A stretch of 45,124 nucleotides of DNA from Bacillota bacterium. GTDB taxonomy: Bacteria > Bacillota > Clostridia > Oscillospirales > Ruminococcaceae. The notes under the pieces were generated by a model. The model was not told the origin of the DNA. It was given only the letters and a program-made list of their open reading frames with translations, and searched no databases. Below are positions 1-8,340 of the stretch, one piece after another (positions within the stretch are counted from its first letter, which is position 1; each line of letters begins with the position of its first letter). Location: positions 1 through 45,124 of the forward strand of contig JAEWBS010000078.1 in NCBI GenBank assembly GCA_023391005.1. The letters are read 5' to 3'. The position numbers were made by a program, and so were the translations under genes.

Positions 1-64
1 GGCTCAAGGTGTAAGTGCGGCGACGTATTTAGCCAGTGAGTACTAATCGGTCGAGGGCTTGACC
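1..64 (+). rRNA. 23S rRNA, 3' end (partial)
   Basis: The first bases carry the conserved 3' terminus of bacterial 23S rRNA, including the segment reading agtactaatcggtcgaggg and ending near cttgacc. The rest of the gene lies upstream of the window. The exact 3' end is estimated. Confidence 0.9.
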
Positions 65-141
65 TTTAAGTGATCTTATTAGGTCTCGCATGTCGCAGAC
101 AATTCATTGTTCAATTTTGAGTGTGCAAGCACATTCAATTT

Positions 142-217
<76 letters not shown>

Positions 218-314
218 AAGTCGGCCTGTGTGGTCGAGGCTTCGGCCACACAGCAACTTGTTCAAAATCGCCGCAGGGTGTTTTGATAAACCGCTGATAC
301 GTCAGCGTGTATAT

Positions 315-390
315 GGCCCGTTGGTCAAGTGGCCTAAGACTCCGGCCTCTCACGCCGGCAACAGGGGTTCGAATCCCCTACGGGTCACCA
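315..390 (+). tRNA. tRNA-Glu (CTC)
   Basis: Starts GGCCCGT and ends ACGGGTCACCA. The anticodon stem is CCGGC/GCCGG with loop CTCTCAC, giving anticodon CTC (Glu). T loop GGTTCGAATCC and encoded CCA are present. It sits just upstream of 5S rRNA. Confidence 0.93.
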
Positions 391-417
391 TGATACTAAG
401 TGACAGCTTGGTATCGA

Positions 418-533
418 ATCGGTGTCAATGACGATGAGGATCCACCCGTTCCCATTCCGAACACGGTCGTTAAGCTCATCAGTGCCGAAAATACTTGGAT
501 GGAGACGTCCCGGGAAGATAGGTCGGTGCCGAT
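418..533 (+). rRNA. rrf: 5S rRNA
   Basis: Contains the conserved 5S core cccgttcccattccgaacac followed by gttaagctcatcagtgccga. The terminal helix pairs ATCGGTG near 418 with TGCCGAT ending at 533. Length about 116 nt is normal. End positions are estimated from the helix. Confidence 0.92.
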
Positions 534-574
534 ACTTTATACAGGATTAAAATGATATTTGGTCCTGTAGATAT

Positions 575-650
575 TCCTCAATAGCTCAGTCGGTAGAGCA
601 TGCGGCTGTTAACCGCAGGGTCGTTGGTTCGAGTCCAACTTGGGGAGCCA
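575..650 (+). tRNA. tRNA-Asn (GTT)
   Basis: Acceptor TCCTCAA/TTGGGGA, anticodon stem GCGGC..CCGC around loop containing GTT, T arm GGTTCGAGTCC, encoded CCA ending at 650. Downstream of 5S rRNA in the same array. Confidence 0.95.
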
Positions 651-654
651 ACTA

Positions 655-690
655 CAATATGCTGTCAGATTTAAAGCTGACAGCATATTG
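655..690 (+). other. 14-bp perfect hairpin between tRNA genes
   Basis: CAATATGCTGTCAG (655-668) is the exact reverse complement of CTGACAGCATATTG (677-690), with an 8-nt loop. No T-run follows, so it does not look like an intrinsic terminator. It may be a processing hairpin in the tRNA precursor (inference). Confidence 0.7.
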
Positions 691-698
691 TACTAAGA

Positions 699-775
699 GG
701 GCCTTTAGCTCAGTTGGTCAGAGCGGCCGGCTCATAACCGGTTGGTCCGGGGTTCGAGTCCCTGAAGGCCCACCA
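699..775 (+). tRNA. tRNA-Met (CAT), elongator type
   Basis: Acceptor GGGCCTT/AAGGCCC fully paired at position 1-72, anticodon loop CTCATAA (CAT), T arm GGTTCGAGTCC, encoded CCA. A fully paired first base pair argues against initiator tRNA. A CAT tRNA could also be Ile2 (lysidine), but overall sequence resembles clostridial elongator Met. Confidence 0.88.
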
Positions 776-808
776 TATCTTGTTTTTCCTGCCGCCAATA
801 CATAATAT

Positions 809-884
809 AGGGGTATAGCTCAGCTGGTAGAGCAGCGGTCTCCAAAACCGCGTGCCGAGGGTTCAAATCCTTCTGCCCCTGCCA
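809..884 (+). tRNA. tRNA-Trp (CCA)
   Basis: Acceptor AGGGGTA/TGCCCCT, anticodon stem GCGGT/ACCGC with loop CTCCAAA (anticodon CCA), T arm GGTTCAAATCC, discriminator G and encoded CCA ending at 884. Last tRNA of the array. Confidence 0.95.
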
Positions 885-927
885 AATAGAAAAGACCAGT
901 CTTTGGGCTGGTCTTTTCTATTTGGCA
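880..927 (+). terminator. Terminator of the rRNA/tRNA operon
   Basis: A perfect 20-bp inverted repeat: TGCCAAATAGAAAAGACCAG (880-899) and its reverse complement (908-927), loop tctttggg. The left arm begins in the last bases of tRNA-Trp including its CCA. The U-rich right arm makes it a good terminator, though part of the T stretch is inside the stem. Confidence 0.75.
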
Positions 928-1182
928 GTTGCCTGTAGGCGAGAATTCCTTCGCCGCGCTCACTCAATGTACGGTAGGAACCGACGGTTTCCCCATATGC
1001 GCCCCTCCCTTGCCAATGCGTTACGAATATATATAGTACACAGTGCCTTAGGAATCGGTTTAAATTTGATGTCTAAAGGCGAATGATGAATATATTATCG
1101 AACAGGCATAAATCGAAAAACGCAGACCGGCTTTTAAAAGGCGGTTTGGGTTTTATAAAATGTGAGGCTTTGAGATTTTGCT
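928..1182. other. Intergenic region before the MATE gene
   Basis: About 255 nt with no supported gene. A weak imperfect hairpin (gaccg..cggttt near 1123-1150) precedes the MATE start. No promoter with both boxes near consensus was found. Confidence 0.4.
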
Positions 1183-2508
1183 ATGATGAAGGATATGACC
1201 AGTGGTTCCCCAATGAAGCTGATGCTTAGCTTTACGCTGCCGATGTTTGTGGGGAATCTCTTTCAGCAGTTATATAACGTGGTCGATACCGTTATCGTCG
1301 GCAAATTTGTCGGACGAGAGGCGCTGGCGGCGGTGGGGTCCTGCTTTGCCATCATGGTGCTGATCAACTCAATTATTCTGGGACTGGCCATGGGCGCGTC
1401 AGTGCTATTTTCTCAATTGTACGGCGCCAAAGAATACAATAAGTTGAAAACTGCTATTATTTTAGCTTCTGTATTTATTCTGGGTGTCACCGCCGTATTA
1501 TCCTTGGTCGCTTTTCTGGGTACGGGCACCATTATCCGGTGGTATCAGATTCCAACCGAGATGGTTCAATATTCGACCGACTATTTGAGGTGCATCTTTG
1601 CGGGGCTGCTGTTTGTTTCGCTTTACAATCTGGCGGCCAATCTGTTGCGCGCTTTTGGTGATTCTAAGACGCCCCTTTATTTTTTACTGTTGGCTTGCGC
1701 CATCAATATTGCGCTTGACCTGCTGTTTGTCGTGGGCTTTGGCATGGAGGTGTTCGGCGCCGCTATCGCCACCGTTATTGCGCAGGCTGTTTCGGGTATA
1801 GCTTGCATCTGTTTTGCGGTTTATAAAATCAGATTCCTGGAATTTAAGCGTGAGGACGCCATTTTTGATGTCGGGCTTTTCCGTTCCATAAGCCGATATG
1901 CCGTTCTTACTAGCCTGCAGCAATCGGTGATGAATTTTGGCATTGTGTTGGTTCAGGGGCTGGTCAATACCTTTGGCGCGGCGCTTATGGCGGCCTTTGC
2001 GGCAGGTGTTAAGATTGATGCCTTCGCCTATATGCCGGTGCAGGACTTTGGCAATGCCTTTAGCACCTATACGGCGCAGAATGTCGGGGCTAGAAACTGG
2101 AAGCGTGTGCGTCAAGGGCTAAAAACCGCCGCGCTAATTTCCGGCATCTTTTCGCTTGCGGTGTCGCTTATTGTATTTTTGATGGCAGAGCCTTTGATCG
2201 GGCTCTTCATCAAGGCCGGTGATTTTGAGGTTATCGCGATCGGTGTGCGTTATTTGCGCATTGAGGGGGCCTTTTATATCTTAATTGGCTTTTTATTTTT
2301 GTTTTATGGATTTTATAGGGGCCTCGGATATGCACATGTATCGATTGTATTGACGGTGGTATCGCTGGGAACGCGCGTTGCACTCGCCTATCTGCTTGCA
2401 CCGACGCTTGGATTCACGATGATTTTTTGGGCGATTCCGATCGGTTGGCTGCTGGCTGATGTGGTGGGGCTGGGCATTTGGCTGCGGGTGCGAACACAGC
2501 TGGAATAG
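1183..2508 (+). CDS. MATE family multidrug/Na+ antiporter
   Basis: 441 residues, the normal length for the MATE family, with twelve predicted membrane segments. The N-terminus (MTSGSP, then LSFTLPMFVGNLFQQLYN and VDTVIVGKFVG) is the typical first-helix signature of NorM/DinF-like clostridial MATE exporters. It is expected to export cationic drugs or metabolites in exchange for Na+ or H+ across the cytoplasmic membrane; substrate cannot be inferred. The start is ATG 1183 or ATG 1186; no strong ribosome binding site is seen (gtgagg lies 15 nt upstream). It stands alone and is followed by a terminator. Confidence 0.9.
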   Translation: MMKDMTSGSPMKLMLSFTLPMFVGNLFQQLYNVVDTVIVGKFVGREALAAVGSCFAIMVLINSIILGLAMGASVLFSQLYGAKEYNKLKTAIILASVFILGVTAVLSLVAFLGTGTIIRWYQIPTEMVQYSTDYLRCIFAGLLFVSLYNLAANLLRAFGDSKTPLYFLLLACAINIALDLLFVVGFGMEVFGAAIATVIAQAVSGIACICFAVYKIRFLEFKREDAIFDVGLFRSISRYAVLTSLQQSVMNFGIVLVQGLVNTFGAALMAAFAAGVKIDAFAYMPVQDFGNAFSTYTAQNVGARNWKRVRQGLKTAALISGIFSLAVSLIVFLMAEPLIGLFIKAGDFEVIAIGVRYLRIEGAFYILIGFLFLFYGFYRGLGYAHVSIVLTVVSLGTRVALAYLLAPTLGFTMIFWAIPIGWLLADVVGLGIWLRVRTQLE

Positions 2509-2584
2509 CTTTATCATATAAGATAGAAGCATGAGAATTTGGCGATTCGCTTATCTGCAGAAGCCTTTTTTACGCGATTATTTC

Positions 2585-2616
2585 AAAAAAGATCAGTCTC
2601 TTGGCTGGTCTTTTTT
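2585..2616 (+). terminator. Terminator after the MATE gene
   Basis: AAAAAAGATCAG (2585-2596), loop tctcttgg, CTGGTCTTTTTT (2605-2616). A 12-bp stem with one G-T pair and a T-run; the A-run on the left would let it work on both strands. The core resembles the tRNA-operon terminator at 880-927. Confidence 0.85.
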
Positions 2617-2817
2617 AGTTGCAAAGGGCTGAAAAATAGCAAATCCGACAGTTATTATACTATTTTATAGCTGTTGTTAACTGTCGCGGCATGAATTATC
2701 CCAGCGGTGACCATTATAGTAATAATTTGGCTATTGTTGTAAACAAATGCCTGATAAGAAACGGGAAATACTAGCATATTGAATACATTTAGCGCTAATA
2801 TTTGTCCTTTTTATTTA

Positions 2818-2846
2818 TTGACTGTTAATGGTCTTTAAGCTAAACT
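2818..2846 (+). promoter_or_regulatory. Sigma-A promoter of the APC permease
   Basis: TTGACT (2818-2823), 17-nt spacer, TAAACT (2841-2846), 36 nt before the ATG of the permease. The rest of the 2509-2882 gap holds only the terminator at 2585. Confidence 0.75.
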
Positions 2847-2882
2847 TTATGAGCGACTTTAGATTATGTAGGGGGATAAATT

Positions 2883-4238
2883 ATGGAGAATCATCAGCTG
2901 TCTGTTAAGTATGGATTGCCAACCGCGATTGCAATGGTGGTTGGCATTGTTATTGGTAGCGGCGTATTTTTCAAAGCGGAAAAGATTCTACTGGCTACAG
3001 GCGGCAATCTGCCGTTGGGTATTTTGGCGTGGATTATCGGTGGCGCGATCATGGTGGTATGCGCGTATGCATTTTCAATTATGGCGACCAAGCACGCGTT
3101 TGTCAGCGGCGTCGTCGACTATGCGGAAGCGGCCTGCGGCAGAAAATATGGCTATATGCTAGGCTGGTTTATGGCGACCATCTACTACCCTTGCATCACC
3201 AGTGTGCTGGCATGGGTCAGTGCGCGGTATTTATGTGTTATTATCGGGTTTGATATTGTTGGCCCGCAGTGCATGACCATCAGTATGTTCTTTTTGGTGG
3301 CGGCGTTTTCGATGAACGCGCTTTCACCGGTGCTGGCGGGTAAGTTTCAGGTTTCGACAACGGTTATCAAGCTGATCCCTTTGTCGCTCATGGCGGTGGT
3401 CGGTACCATTGTCGGTTTAAAGAACGGCATGACCATACAAAATTTTACCACCGTGGTCACCCCGGTCGGTACGGGAAATGCGTTGTTTACAGCGGTGGTG
3501 GCAACCGCCTTTGCTTATGAGGGCTGGATTATTGCGACGACGATTAATGCCGAGCTTAAAGATCCTAAAAAGAACCTGCCCCGCGCGCTGATTATCGGTA
3601 CACTGCTTGTCGCCGCGGTGTACATCTGTTATTATATTGGATTGGCTGGCGGCGTCAGCAACGAGGTGATGATGGCCGGCGGCGAAACCGGTGCTAAGCT
3701 CGCGTTTCAGGCGGTGTTTTCTAACATTGGCGCCAGTGCGCTGTTCATTTTCATTGTGATTTCTTGCCTTGGTACGCTCAACGGCCTAATGATGGGGTGC
3801 ACACGCGGCCTTTATGCACTCGCGGCGCGCGGTGAGGGGCCTAAACCCGAGATGTTTAAGCAGGTCGACCCTGTCTCGAACATGCCCACCAACTCGAGCA
3901 TTGCCGGTCTCTTTTTTGCGGGCTTCTGGCTGATGTATTTTTATGGCGCTAATCTGACGGCGCCTTGGTTTGGGCCATTTTGCTTTGATACCTCCGAGCT
4001 GCCAATCGTGACGCTCTACGCGGCATACATTCCGATTTTCTGGCACATGACCAAGGATCGCACACAGCCGTTTAGCAAGCGTATTCTCGCGCCGCTGCTG
4101 GCGATCGGCGGCTGCGTTTTCATGGTGATTGCGGCCTGTTTTGCCCATCGGATGGCGGTGGTCTATTACCTTATCATATTTTTAGCCATTTCATTTGTCG
4201 GTGCAGCTTATTTGAAACCAAAGAAGCGTGCCGATTGA
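2883..4238 (+). CDS. APC superfamily amino-acid permease
   Basis: 451 residues with twelve predicted membrane helices. The N-terminal motif MVVGIVIGSGVFFKAEKIL matches the first-helix GxGxF substrate-binding loop of the APC (amino acid-polyamine-organocation) family, and the FAYEGWIIATTINAELKDP region matches the LAT/SteT-like subgroup. It is likely an amino-acid transporter or exchanger in the cytoplasmic membrane; the substrate is unknown. The ATG at 2883 is preceded by AGGGGGA about 8 nt away and by a near-consensus promoter. It is a single-gene unit ended by a hairpin at 4251. Confidence 0.9.
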   Translation: MENHQLSVKYGLPTAIAMVVGIVIGSGVFFKAEKILLATGGNLPLGILAWIIGGAIMVVCAYAFSIMATKHAFVSGVVDYAEAACGRKYGYMLGWFMATIYYPCITSVLAWVSARYLCVIIGFDIVGPQCMTISMFFLVAAFSMNALSPVLAGKFQVSTTVIKLIPLSLMAVVGTIVGLKNGMTIQNFTTVVTPVGTGNALFTAVVATAFAYEGWIIATTINAELKDPKKNLPRALIIGTLLVAAVYICYYIGLAGGVSNEVMMAGGETGAKLAFQAVFSNIGASALFIFIVISCLGTLNGLMMGCTRGLYALAARGEGPKPEMFKQVDPVSNMPTNSSIAGLFFAGFWLMYFYGANLTAPWFGPFCFDTSELPIVTLYAAYIPIFWHMTKDRTQPFSKRILAPLLAIGGCVFMVIAACFAHRMAVVYYLIIFLAISFVGAAYLKPKKRAD

Positions 4239-4250
4239 TAGTAAAGCGCA

Positions 4251-4290
4251 GGCGGCGTCGGTTTTCCGGCGCCGCTTCAACATTTTTTAA
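4251..4290 (+). terminator. Terminator after the APC permease
   Basis: GCGGCGTCG (4252-4260) pairs with CGGCGCCGC (4267-4275) with one T-G pair, loop gttttc, followed by ttcaacatttttt. Confidence 0.75.
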
Positions 4291-4301
4291 CGATTTTGCT
4301 C

Positions 4302-4330
4302 TTGATTTTTGGCGCAGGATGTTGTATAGT
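4302..4330 (+). promoter_or_regulatory. Sigma-A promoter of htpG
   Basis: TTGATT (4302-4307), 17-nt spacer, TATAGT (4325-4330). The CIRCE element starts 3 nt after the -10 box, so it covers the transcription start. Confidence 0.85.
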
Positions 4331-4333
4331 TTA

Positions 4334-4360
4334 TTAGCACTCAAATATTATGAGTGCTAA
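4334..4360 (+). promoter_or_regulatory. CIRCE operator (HrcA binding site)
   Basis: TTAGCACTC (4334-4342), 9-nt spacer, GAGTGCTAA (4352-4360): a perfect match to the CIRCE inverted repeat. HrcA binding here would repress htpG until heat shock. hrcA itself is not in this window. Confidence 0.97.
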
Positions 4361-4388
4361 TAAACTGACATAACAGGAGGCATAGGCT

Positions 4389-6278
4389 GTGTCAAAAAAA
4401 CAGTTTAAAACGGAATCCAAACGTATTTTGGATCTGATGGTTAATTCCATTTACACAAACAAAGAGATCTTTTTAAGAGAGCTGATATCCAACGCCAGCG
4501 ATGCCATTGATAAGCTTTATTTTCGGTCGCTGACCGATCAGTCGGTCGGCAAGGGCCGGTCAGACTTTGAGATCAGGCTGCTGCTTGATAAAGAGGCCCG
4601 CCAAATTAAAATTTGCGACAACGGCATCGGCATGACTAAGGACGAGCTTGATCAAAACCTTGGCACGATCGCGCACAGCGGATCGGGCGAGTTTGTTAAG
4701 CAGAACGAACTGGGCGACGAGATCGATATCATCGGGCAGTTTGGTGTCGGTTTTTATTCGGCGTTTATGGTGGCTGACAAGGTCACTGTCGTCAGCCGTG
4801 CCTTCGGTTCAGAAGAAGCCTACTGCTGGGAATCCGAGGGCGGCGACGGTTACACGATTACCGAGGCGAAGAAGTCCGAGTCTGGTACTGAAATTACGCT
4901 GCATCTCAAAGCCGACACCGAGAATGGCGACTATTCCGAGTTCTTAGAGCAGTACCGCATTTCGTCGATTGTCAAAAAATATTCGGATTATATCCGTTAT
5001 CCGATTCGCATGGATATGGAGCGTCATCGTCCCAAGGCCGATGCGCCCGAGGATTCGCACGAGATGGAGACGATTGTTGAAACGACGACGCTCAACAGCA
5101 TGGTACCGCTCTGGAAGAAAAATAAAAAGGATGTTACTGACGAGGAATATAAATCCTTTTATAAAGAAAAGTTCTACGACTATTCCGATCCGCTGCGGAT
5201 TATCCACCAGAAGGCCGAGGGCACAACCGAATATCAGGCGCTGCTCTACATTCCAGCCAAGGCGGATTATAATTACTATTCCAAGGAATTTGAGCGGGGT
5301 CTTCAGCTGTATTCGAGCGGCGTTATGATTATGGAGCGCTGCTCCGACCTGCTGCCCGAATATTTCGGTTTTGTCAAGGGCCTTGTGGACAGTGAGGATC
5401 TTTCGCTGAACATCTCGCGTGAGATGCTCCAGCACGACCGGCAGCTGACGCTGATCCGTACGGCGCTCGAGAAGCGCATCAAAAACGAGCTGGTCGATCT
5501 GCGCGATAAAAGCCGCGAGGACTATGAAAAGTTCTGGAACACTTTTGGCCTCACCATCAAATTCGGCATATATCAGGCCTTTGGTGCAAACCGTGAGCAG
5601 CTCGAGGAGCTGGTGATGTTCCGCAGGGCGTCGGATGGCAAGCTTGTGACCTTTAAGGAATATGTCGAAGCCATGCCCGAGGCGCAAAAATATATTTACT
5701 ATGCGGCGGGTGACAGCTTTGAAAAGCTCTCGAAGCTGCCGCAGGCCGAGCTGCTCAAGGATAAGGGGTACGATCTTTTGTGCCTGACCGAGCATGTCGA
5801 CGAATTCCTCATGCAGGTGCTGCGCACCGTGCAGGAGAAAGAGCTGCGGTCGGTTTCTTCGGGCGATCTCGGCATCGAGAGCGAAGAAGAAAAGGCCGAG
5901 CAGCAGAAGAAGGAAACCGACAACAAGGAATTATTCGACTTCCTGAAGGAATCGCTGGGGGATAAGGTGGCGCAGGTGTGCCTGTCCTCGCGGTTAAAGA
6001 GCCACCCGGTGTGCCTGTCGGCTAAGGGGGCCGTCTCGATCGAGATGGAAAAGGTGCTCAACGACATTCCGGGCAATCAGAAGGTCAAGGCCGAACGCGT
6101 GCTCGAGCTCAACGGTGGACATCCGATGTTTGAAAAACTCGTGTCGCTGTGGCCCGACGAGAAGGAGAAGCTCTCGACCTACGCGCAGCTGCTCTATGAT
6201 CAGGCATTGCTGATCGAGGGGCTGCCGATTGAGGACCCGGTTCGATTCTCCAACGCTGTTTGCGAGCTGATGAAATAA
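4389..6278 (+). CDS. htpG: HtpG, bacterial Hsp90 chaperone
   Basis: 629 residues, normal HtpG length. The N-terminal GHKL ATPase domain shows LISNASDAIDKL, DNGIGMTKDEL (the DxGxG ADP-binding loop) and IGQFGVGFYSAFMV; the middle and C-terminal dimerisation domains follow. It is a cytosolic ATP-dependent chaperone. The GTG start at 4389 lies 8 nt after AGGAGG (4375-4380), and the following residues SKKQFKTESKRIL match HtpG N-termini. It is controlled by its own sigma-A promoter with a CIRCE operator and ends at a bidirectional terminator. Confidence 0.98.
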   Translation: MSKKQFKTESKRILDLMVNSIYTNKEIFLRELISNASDAIDKLYFRSLTDQSVGKGRSDFEIRLLLDKEARQIKICDNGIGMTKDELDQNLGTIAHSGSGEFVKQNELGDEIDIIGQFGVGFYSAFMVADKVTVVSRAFGSEEAYCWESEGGDGYTITEAKKSESGTEITLHLKADTENGDYSEFLEQYRISSIVKKYSDYIRYPIRMDMERHRPKADAPEDSHEMETIVETTTLNSMVPLWKKNKKDVTDEEYKSFYKEKFYDYSDPLRIIHQKAEGTTEYQALLYIPAKADYNYYSKEFERGLQLYSSGVMIMERCSDLLPEYFGFVKGLVDSEDLSLNISREMLQHDRQLTLIRTALEKRIKNELVDLRDKSREDYEKFWNTFGLTIKFGIYQAFGANREQLEELVMFRRASDGKLVTFKEYVEAMPEAQKYIYYAAGDSFEKLSKLPQAELLKDKGYDLLCLTEHVDEFLMQVLRTVQEKELRSVSSGDLGIESEEEKAEQQKKETDNKELFDFLKESLGDKVAQVCLSSRLKSHPVCLSAKGAVSIEMEKVLNDIPGNQKVKAERVLELNGGHPMFEKLVSLWPDEKEKLSTYAQLLYDQALLIEGLPIEDPVRFSNAVCELMK

Positions 6279-6289
6279 GTTAAACTTTA

Positions 6290-6335
6290 AAATAAAGATG
6301 GGCAGGCGCCGTATGGCGCCTGCCCATCTTTATTT
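6290..6335 (+). terminator. Bidirectional terminator between htpG and the GNAT gene
   Basis: A perfect 21-bp inverted repeat (6290-6310 and 6315-6335) with loop gtat. The GC core is flanked by A/T runs on both sides, so it serves both convergent genes. Its right arm contains the stop codon of the GNAT gene. Confidence 0.92.
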
Positions 6336-6788
6336 TAAGCCGTCGTCGGCCTTGTGCTTTAAGTAGACCATGGGGGTATAACGTATGCCGTCGGCATGTT
6401 GCTCGGCCGAGACCGGCACAAATCCTAATTTAAGATAGGCTTTAACCGCGTAAGGTGAGGCGTTGACGGTTATGCGCGGTACGGCGCTATGCCGGCATGC
6501 CGTTTCAAACAATGCGCGGCCAATTCCCTGCCGGTGGTACGCGCCATCCACAAAAAGCAGCGCAATATGACCGCTGCTTTTTCTCATCGCAACGACGCCC
6601 ACAAGTTCACCCGCAACATAAGCGCCCCACATGTCCATCGCGTTGATGTATGCGCCATCCGAAATGGAGGATCCAAAGGCCCGAATGCCTTGCTCTGAAA
6701 AATCCGGCGCATCATACTGCAAAAAGACGCTCCAAACCAGCGACAACGCTTTGGGATAATCCACTGCGCTGACTTTTTTGATGAGCAT
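6330..6788 (-). CDS. GNAT family N-acetyltransferase
   Basis: 152 residues, a single Gcn5-related acetyltransferase domain. Motif A is visible as IALLFVDGAYHRQGIGRALF (the Q/RxxGxG/A acetyl-CoA loop), and the C-terminal part SPYAVKAYLKLGFVPV is the typical motif B. It would transfer acetyl from acetyl-CoA to an amine on a small molecule or protein; substrate unknown. I place the start at ATG 6788 because GAGGTG lies 6 nt upstream; a GTG 9 nt earlier overlaps that site. It is convergent with htpG. Confidence 0.88.
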   Translation of the reverse strand: MLIKKVSAVDYPKALSLVWSVFLQYDAPDFSEQGIRAFGSSISDGAYINAMDMWGAYVAGELVGVVAMRKSSGHIALLFVDGAYHRQGIGRALFETACRHSAVPRITVNASPYAVKAYLKLGFVPVSAEQHADGIRYTPMVYLKHKADDGLK

Positions 6789-7017
6789 TTTAAACACCTC
6801 GCCCCAATCCGGTCCGATGGCTTCTGGAACGGACGCCTCCGGCCTGATTTTACAAGGTTATTATATGATGTCGGCCGCTCGAATGTGCCGCTTTTTATTT
6901 AATATGGGTGCGCCGTTATTTATCAAATAAAGCCCTGTGGCCGGTTTTTAGCATCAGCCCGTCCTGTGACCTCATAGAATATAAAGAAATCAGGCCAATG
7001 CCGGAAGGATGGGTCAT

Positions 7018-8331
7018 ATGAAGCAACAGCTGCTGCAAAAAATCGCGGATCGCACCCTTGTGATGGGGGTGATCGGATTGGGTTACGTGGGTCTGCCGCT
7101 GGCGGTCGAAAAAGCCCGGGCGGGCTTTCGCACCATCGGATTTGATATTCAACGCCATAAGGTCGACGCCGTCAATAGGGGTGAAAATTATATCGGCGAG
7201 GTGGTGTGCGAGACGCTGGGGCCGCTGGTCAAAAGCGGTAAACTCAGTGCCACCGACGATTTTTCCGCTCTGGGCGGGGTGGATTTTATTGCCGTCTGCG
7301 TACCGACGCCGCTCGATCGCTTCCGGCAGCCGGACTTGAGCTTTCTGCGCGGCTGTGCTGAGGCGCTCTCACAACAGCTGCACCCGGGTATGGTCGTGGT
7401 GCTGGAGTCGACCACCTATCCCGGCACGACTGAGGAACTGCTGCGCCCCGCGCTCGAAGAAGGCTCGGGGCTTATCTGCGGCGAAGATTTTTACTTAGGC
7501 TTCTCACCCGAGCGGGTCGATGTCGGCAACCTGCGTTATTCGCTGCAAAATACGCCCAAGGTGGTCAGCGGCATCGGCGAGGAGGCCGCCGAGATTATCG
7601 CGGCGGCCTATGGGGCGGTACTCAAGCAGTCGGTTCACATCGCGCCCTCCCCGGCGGTGGCCGAGATGGAAAAGCTGCTCGAAAACACCTACCGCAGCGT
7701 CAACATCGCGCTGATCAACGAGCTGGCCATGCTCTGCCACGAGATGAAGATCAACGTCTGGGATGTCATTGAGGCCGCCAACACCAAGCCCTACGGCTTT
7801 CAAGCATTTTATCCGGGGTTGGGGCCGGGCGGGCACTGCATTCCGGTCGACCCGTGCTATCTGTCTTGGAAGGCGCGGGAATACGGCTTTCACACCACGC
7901 TGATCGACTGCGCCACCGCCGTCAACGACCGTATGCCGAGCTACTGCGTCAGCCGTATCGCCGCGATGCTCGGCAGAGTCCATAAAGCGATCAACGGGTC
8001 TAAAATCCTGATGCTGGGCGTCGCGTTCAAGCAGGATGTGGGCGACTGCCGCGAGAGCCCCGCGTTGCGCCTGTTGGCATTGCTGGCGGGGGAGGGAGCG
8101 TCGCTTTCGTATTACGATCCGCATGTGCCGCGCTGCCGCTGCGCCGGACAGGAATGGGAGAGCGTGCCGTCGCTAACTGAGGCGCTGCTGCGCGACAGCG
8201 ACCTTGTTATTATTGCGACGGCGCACACAGCGGTGGATTATGTCCGCGTGGCGTGCTGTGCGCCGATGGTGTTCGATGTTAAGAATGCGGTAAAGGAGGC
8301 TGCGGCAGTTGGGAATATTACGCCGCTGTGA
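7018..8331 (+). CDS. Nucleotide-sugar 6-dehydrogenase (UDP-HexNAc type)
   Basis: 437 residues of the UDP-glucose/GDP-mannose dehydrogenase superfamily, which oxidises C6 of a UDP-sugar to the acid with two NAD+. The N-terminal Rossmann motif is GVIGLGYVGLPLA; the active-site segment GPGGHCIPVDPCYLSW holds the catalytic cysteine; NTYRSVNIALINELA and the C-terminal LGVAFKQDVGDCRESPA complete the family pattern. The neighbour is a WbpB-like oxidoreductase, so UDP-GlcNAc or UDP-ManNAc is the likely substrate (WbpA or WecC type; inference). The start is ATG 7018, 9 nt after GGAAGG; the ATG at 7009 would abut that site. First gene of a three-gene operon. Confidence 0.92.
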   Translation: MKQQLLQKIADRTLVMGVIGLGYVGLPLAVEKARAGFRTIGFDIQRHKVDAVNRGENYIGEVVCETLGPLVKSGKLSATDDFSALGGVDFIAVCVPTPLDRFRQPDLSFLRGCAEALSQQLHPGMVVVLESTTYPGTTEELLRPALEEGSGLICGEDFYLGFSPERVDVGNLRYSLQNTPKVVSGIGEEAAEIIAAAYGAVLKQSVHIAPSPAVAEMEKLLENTYRSVNIALINELAMLCHEMKINVWDVIEAANTKPYGFQAFYPGLGPGGHCIPVDPCYLSWKAREYGFHTTLIDCATAVNDRMPSYCVSRIAAMLGRVHKAINGSKILMLGVAFKQDVGDCRESPALRLLALLAGEGASLSYYDPHVPRCRCAGQEWESVPSLTEALLRDSDLVIIATAHTAVDYVRVACCAPMVFDVKNAVKEAAAVGNITPL

Positions 8332-8340
8332 GGAAAAACT

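Noticed and set aside
655..690. Transcription terminator after tRNA-Asn
   Set aside because: The stem is perfect but no T-run follows, and the tRNA array continues, so I list it only as a hairpin.
4944..5795. A 283-codon minus-strand ORF opposite htpG
   Set aside because: It is fully antisense to a well-conserved chaperone gene and has no ribosome binding site or family match.
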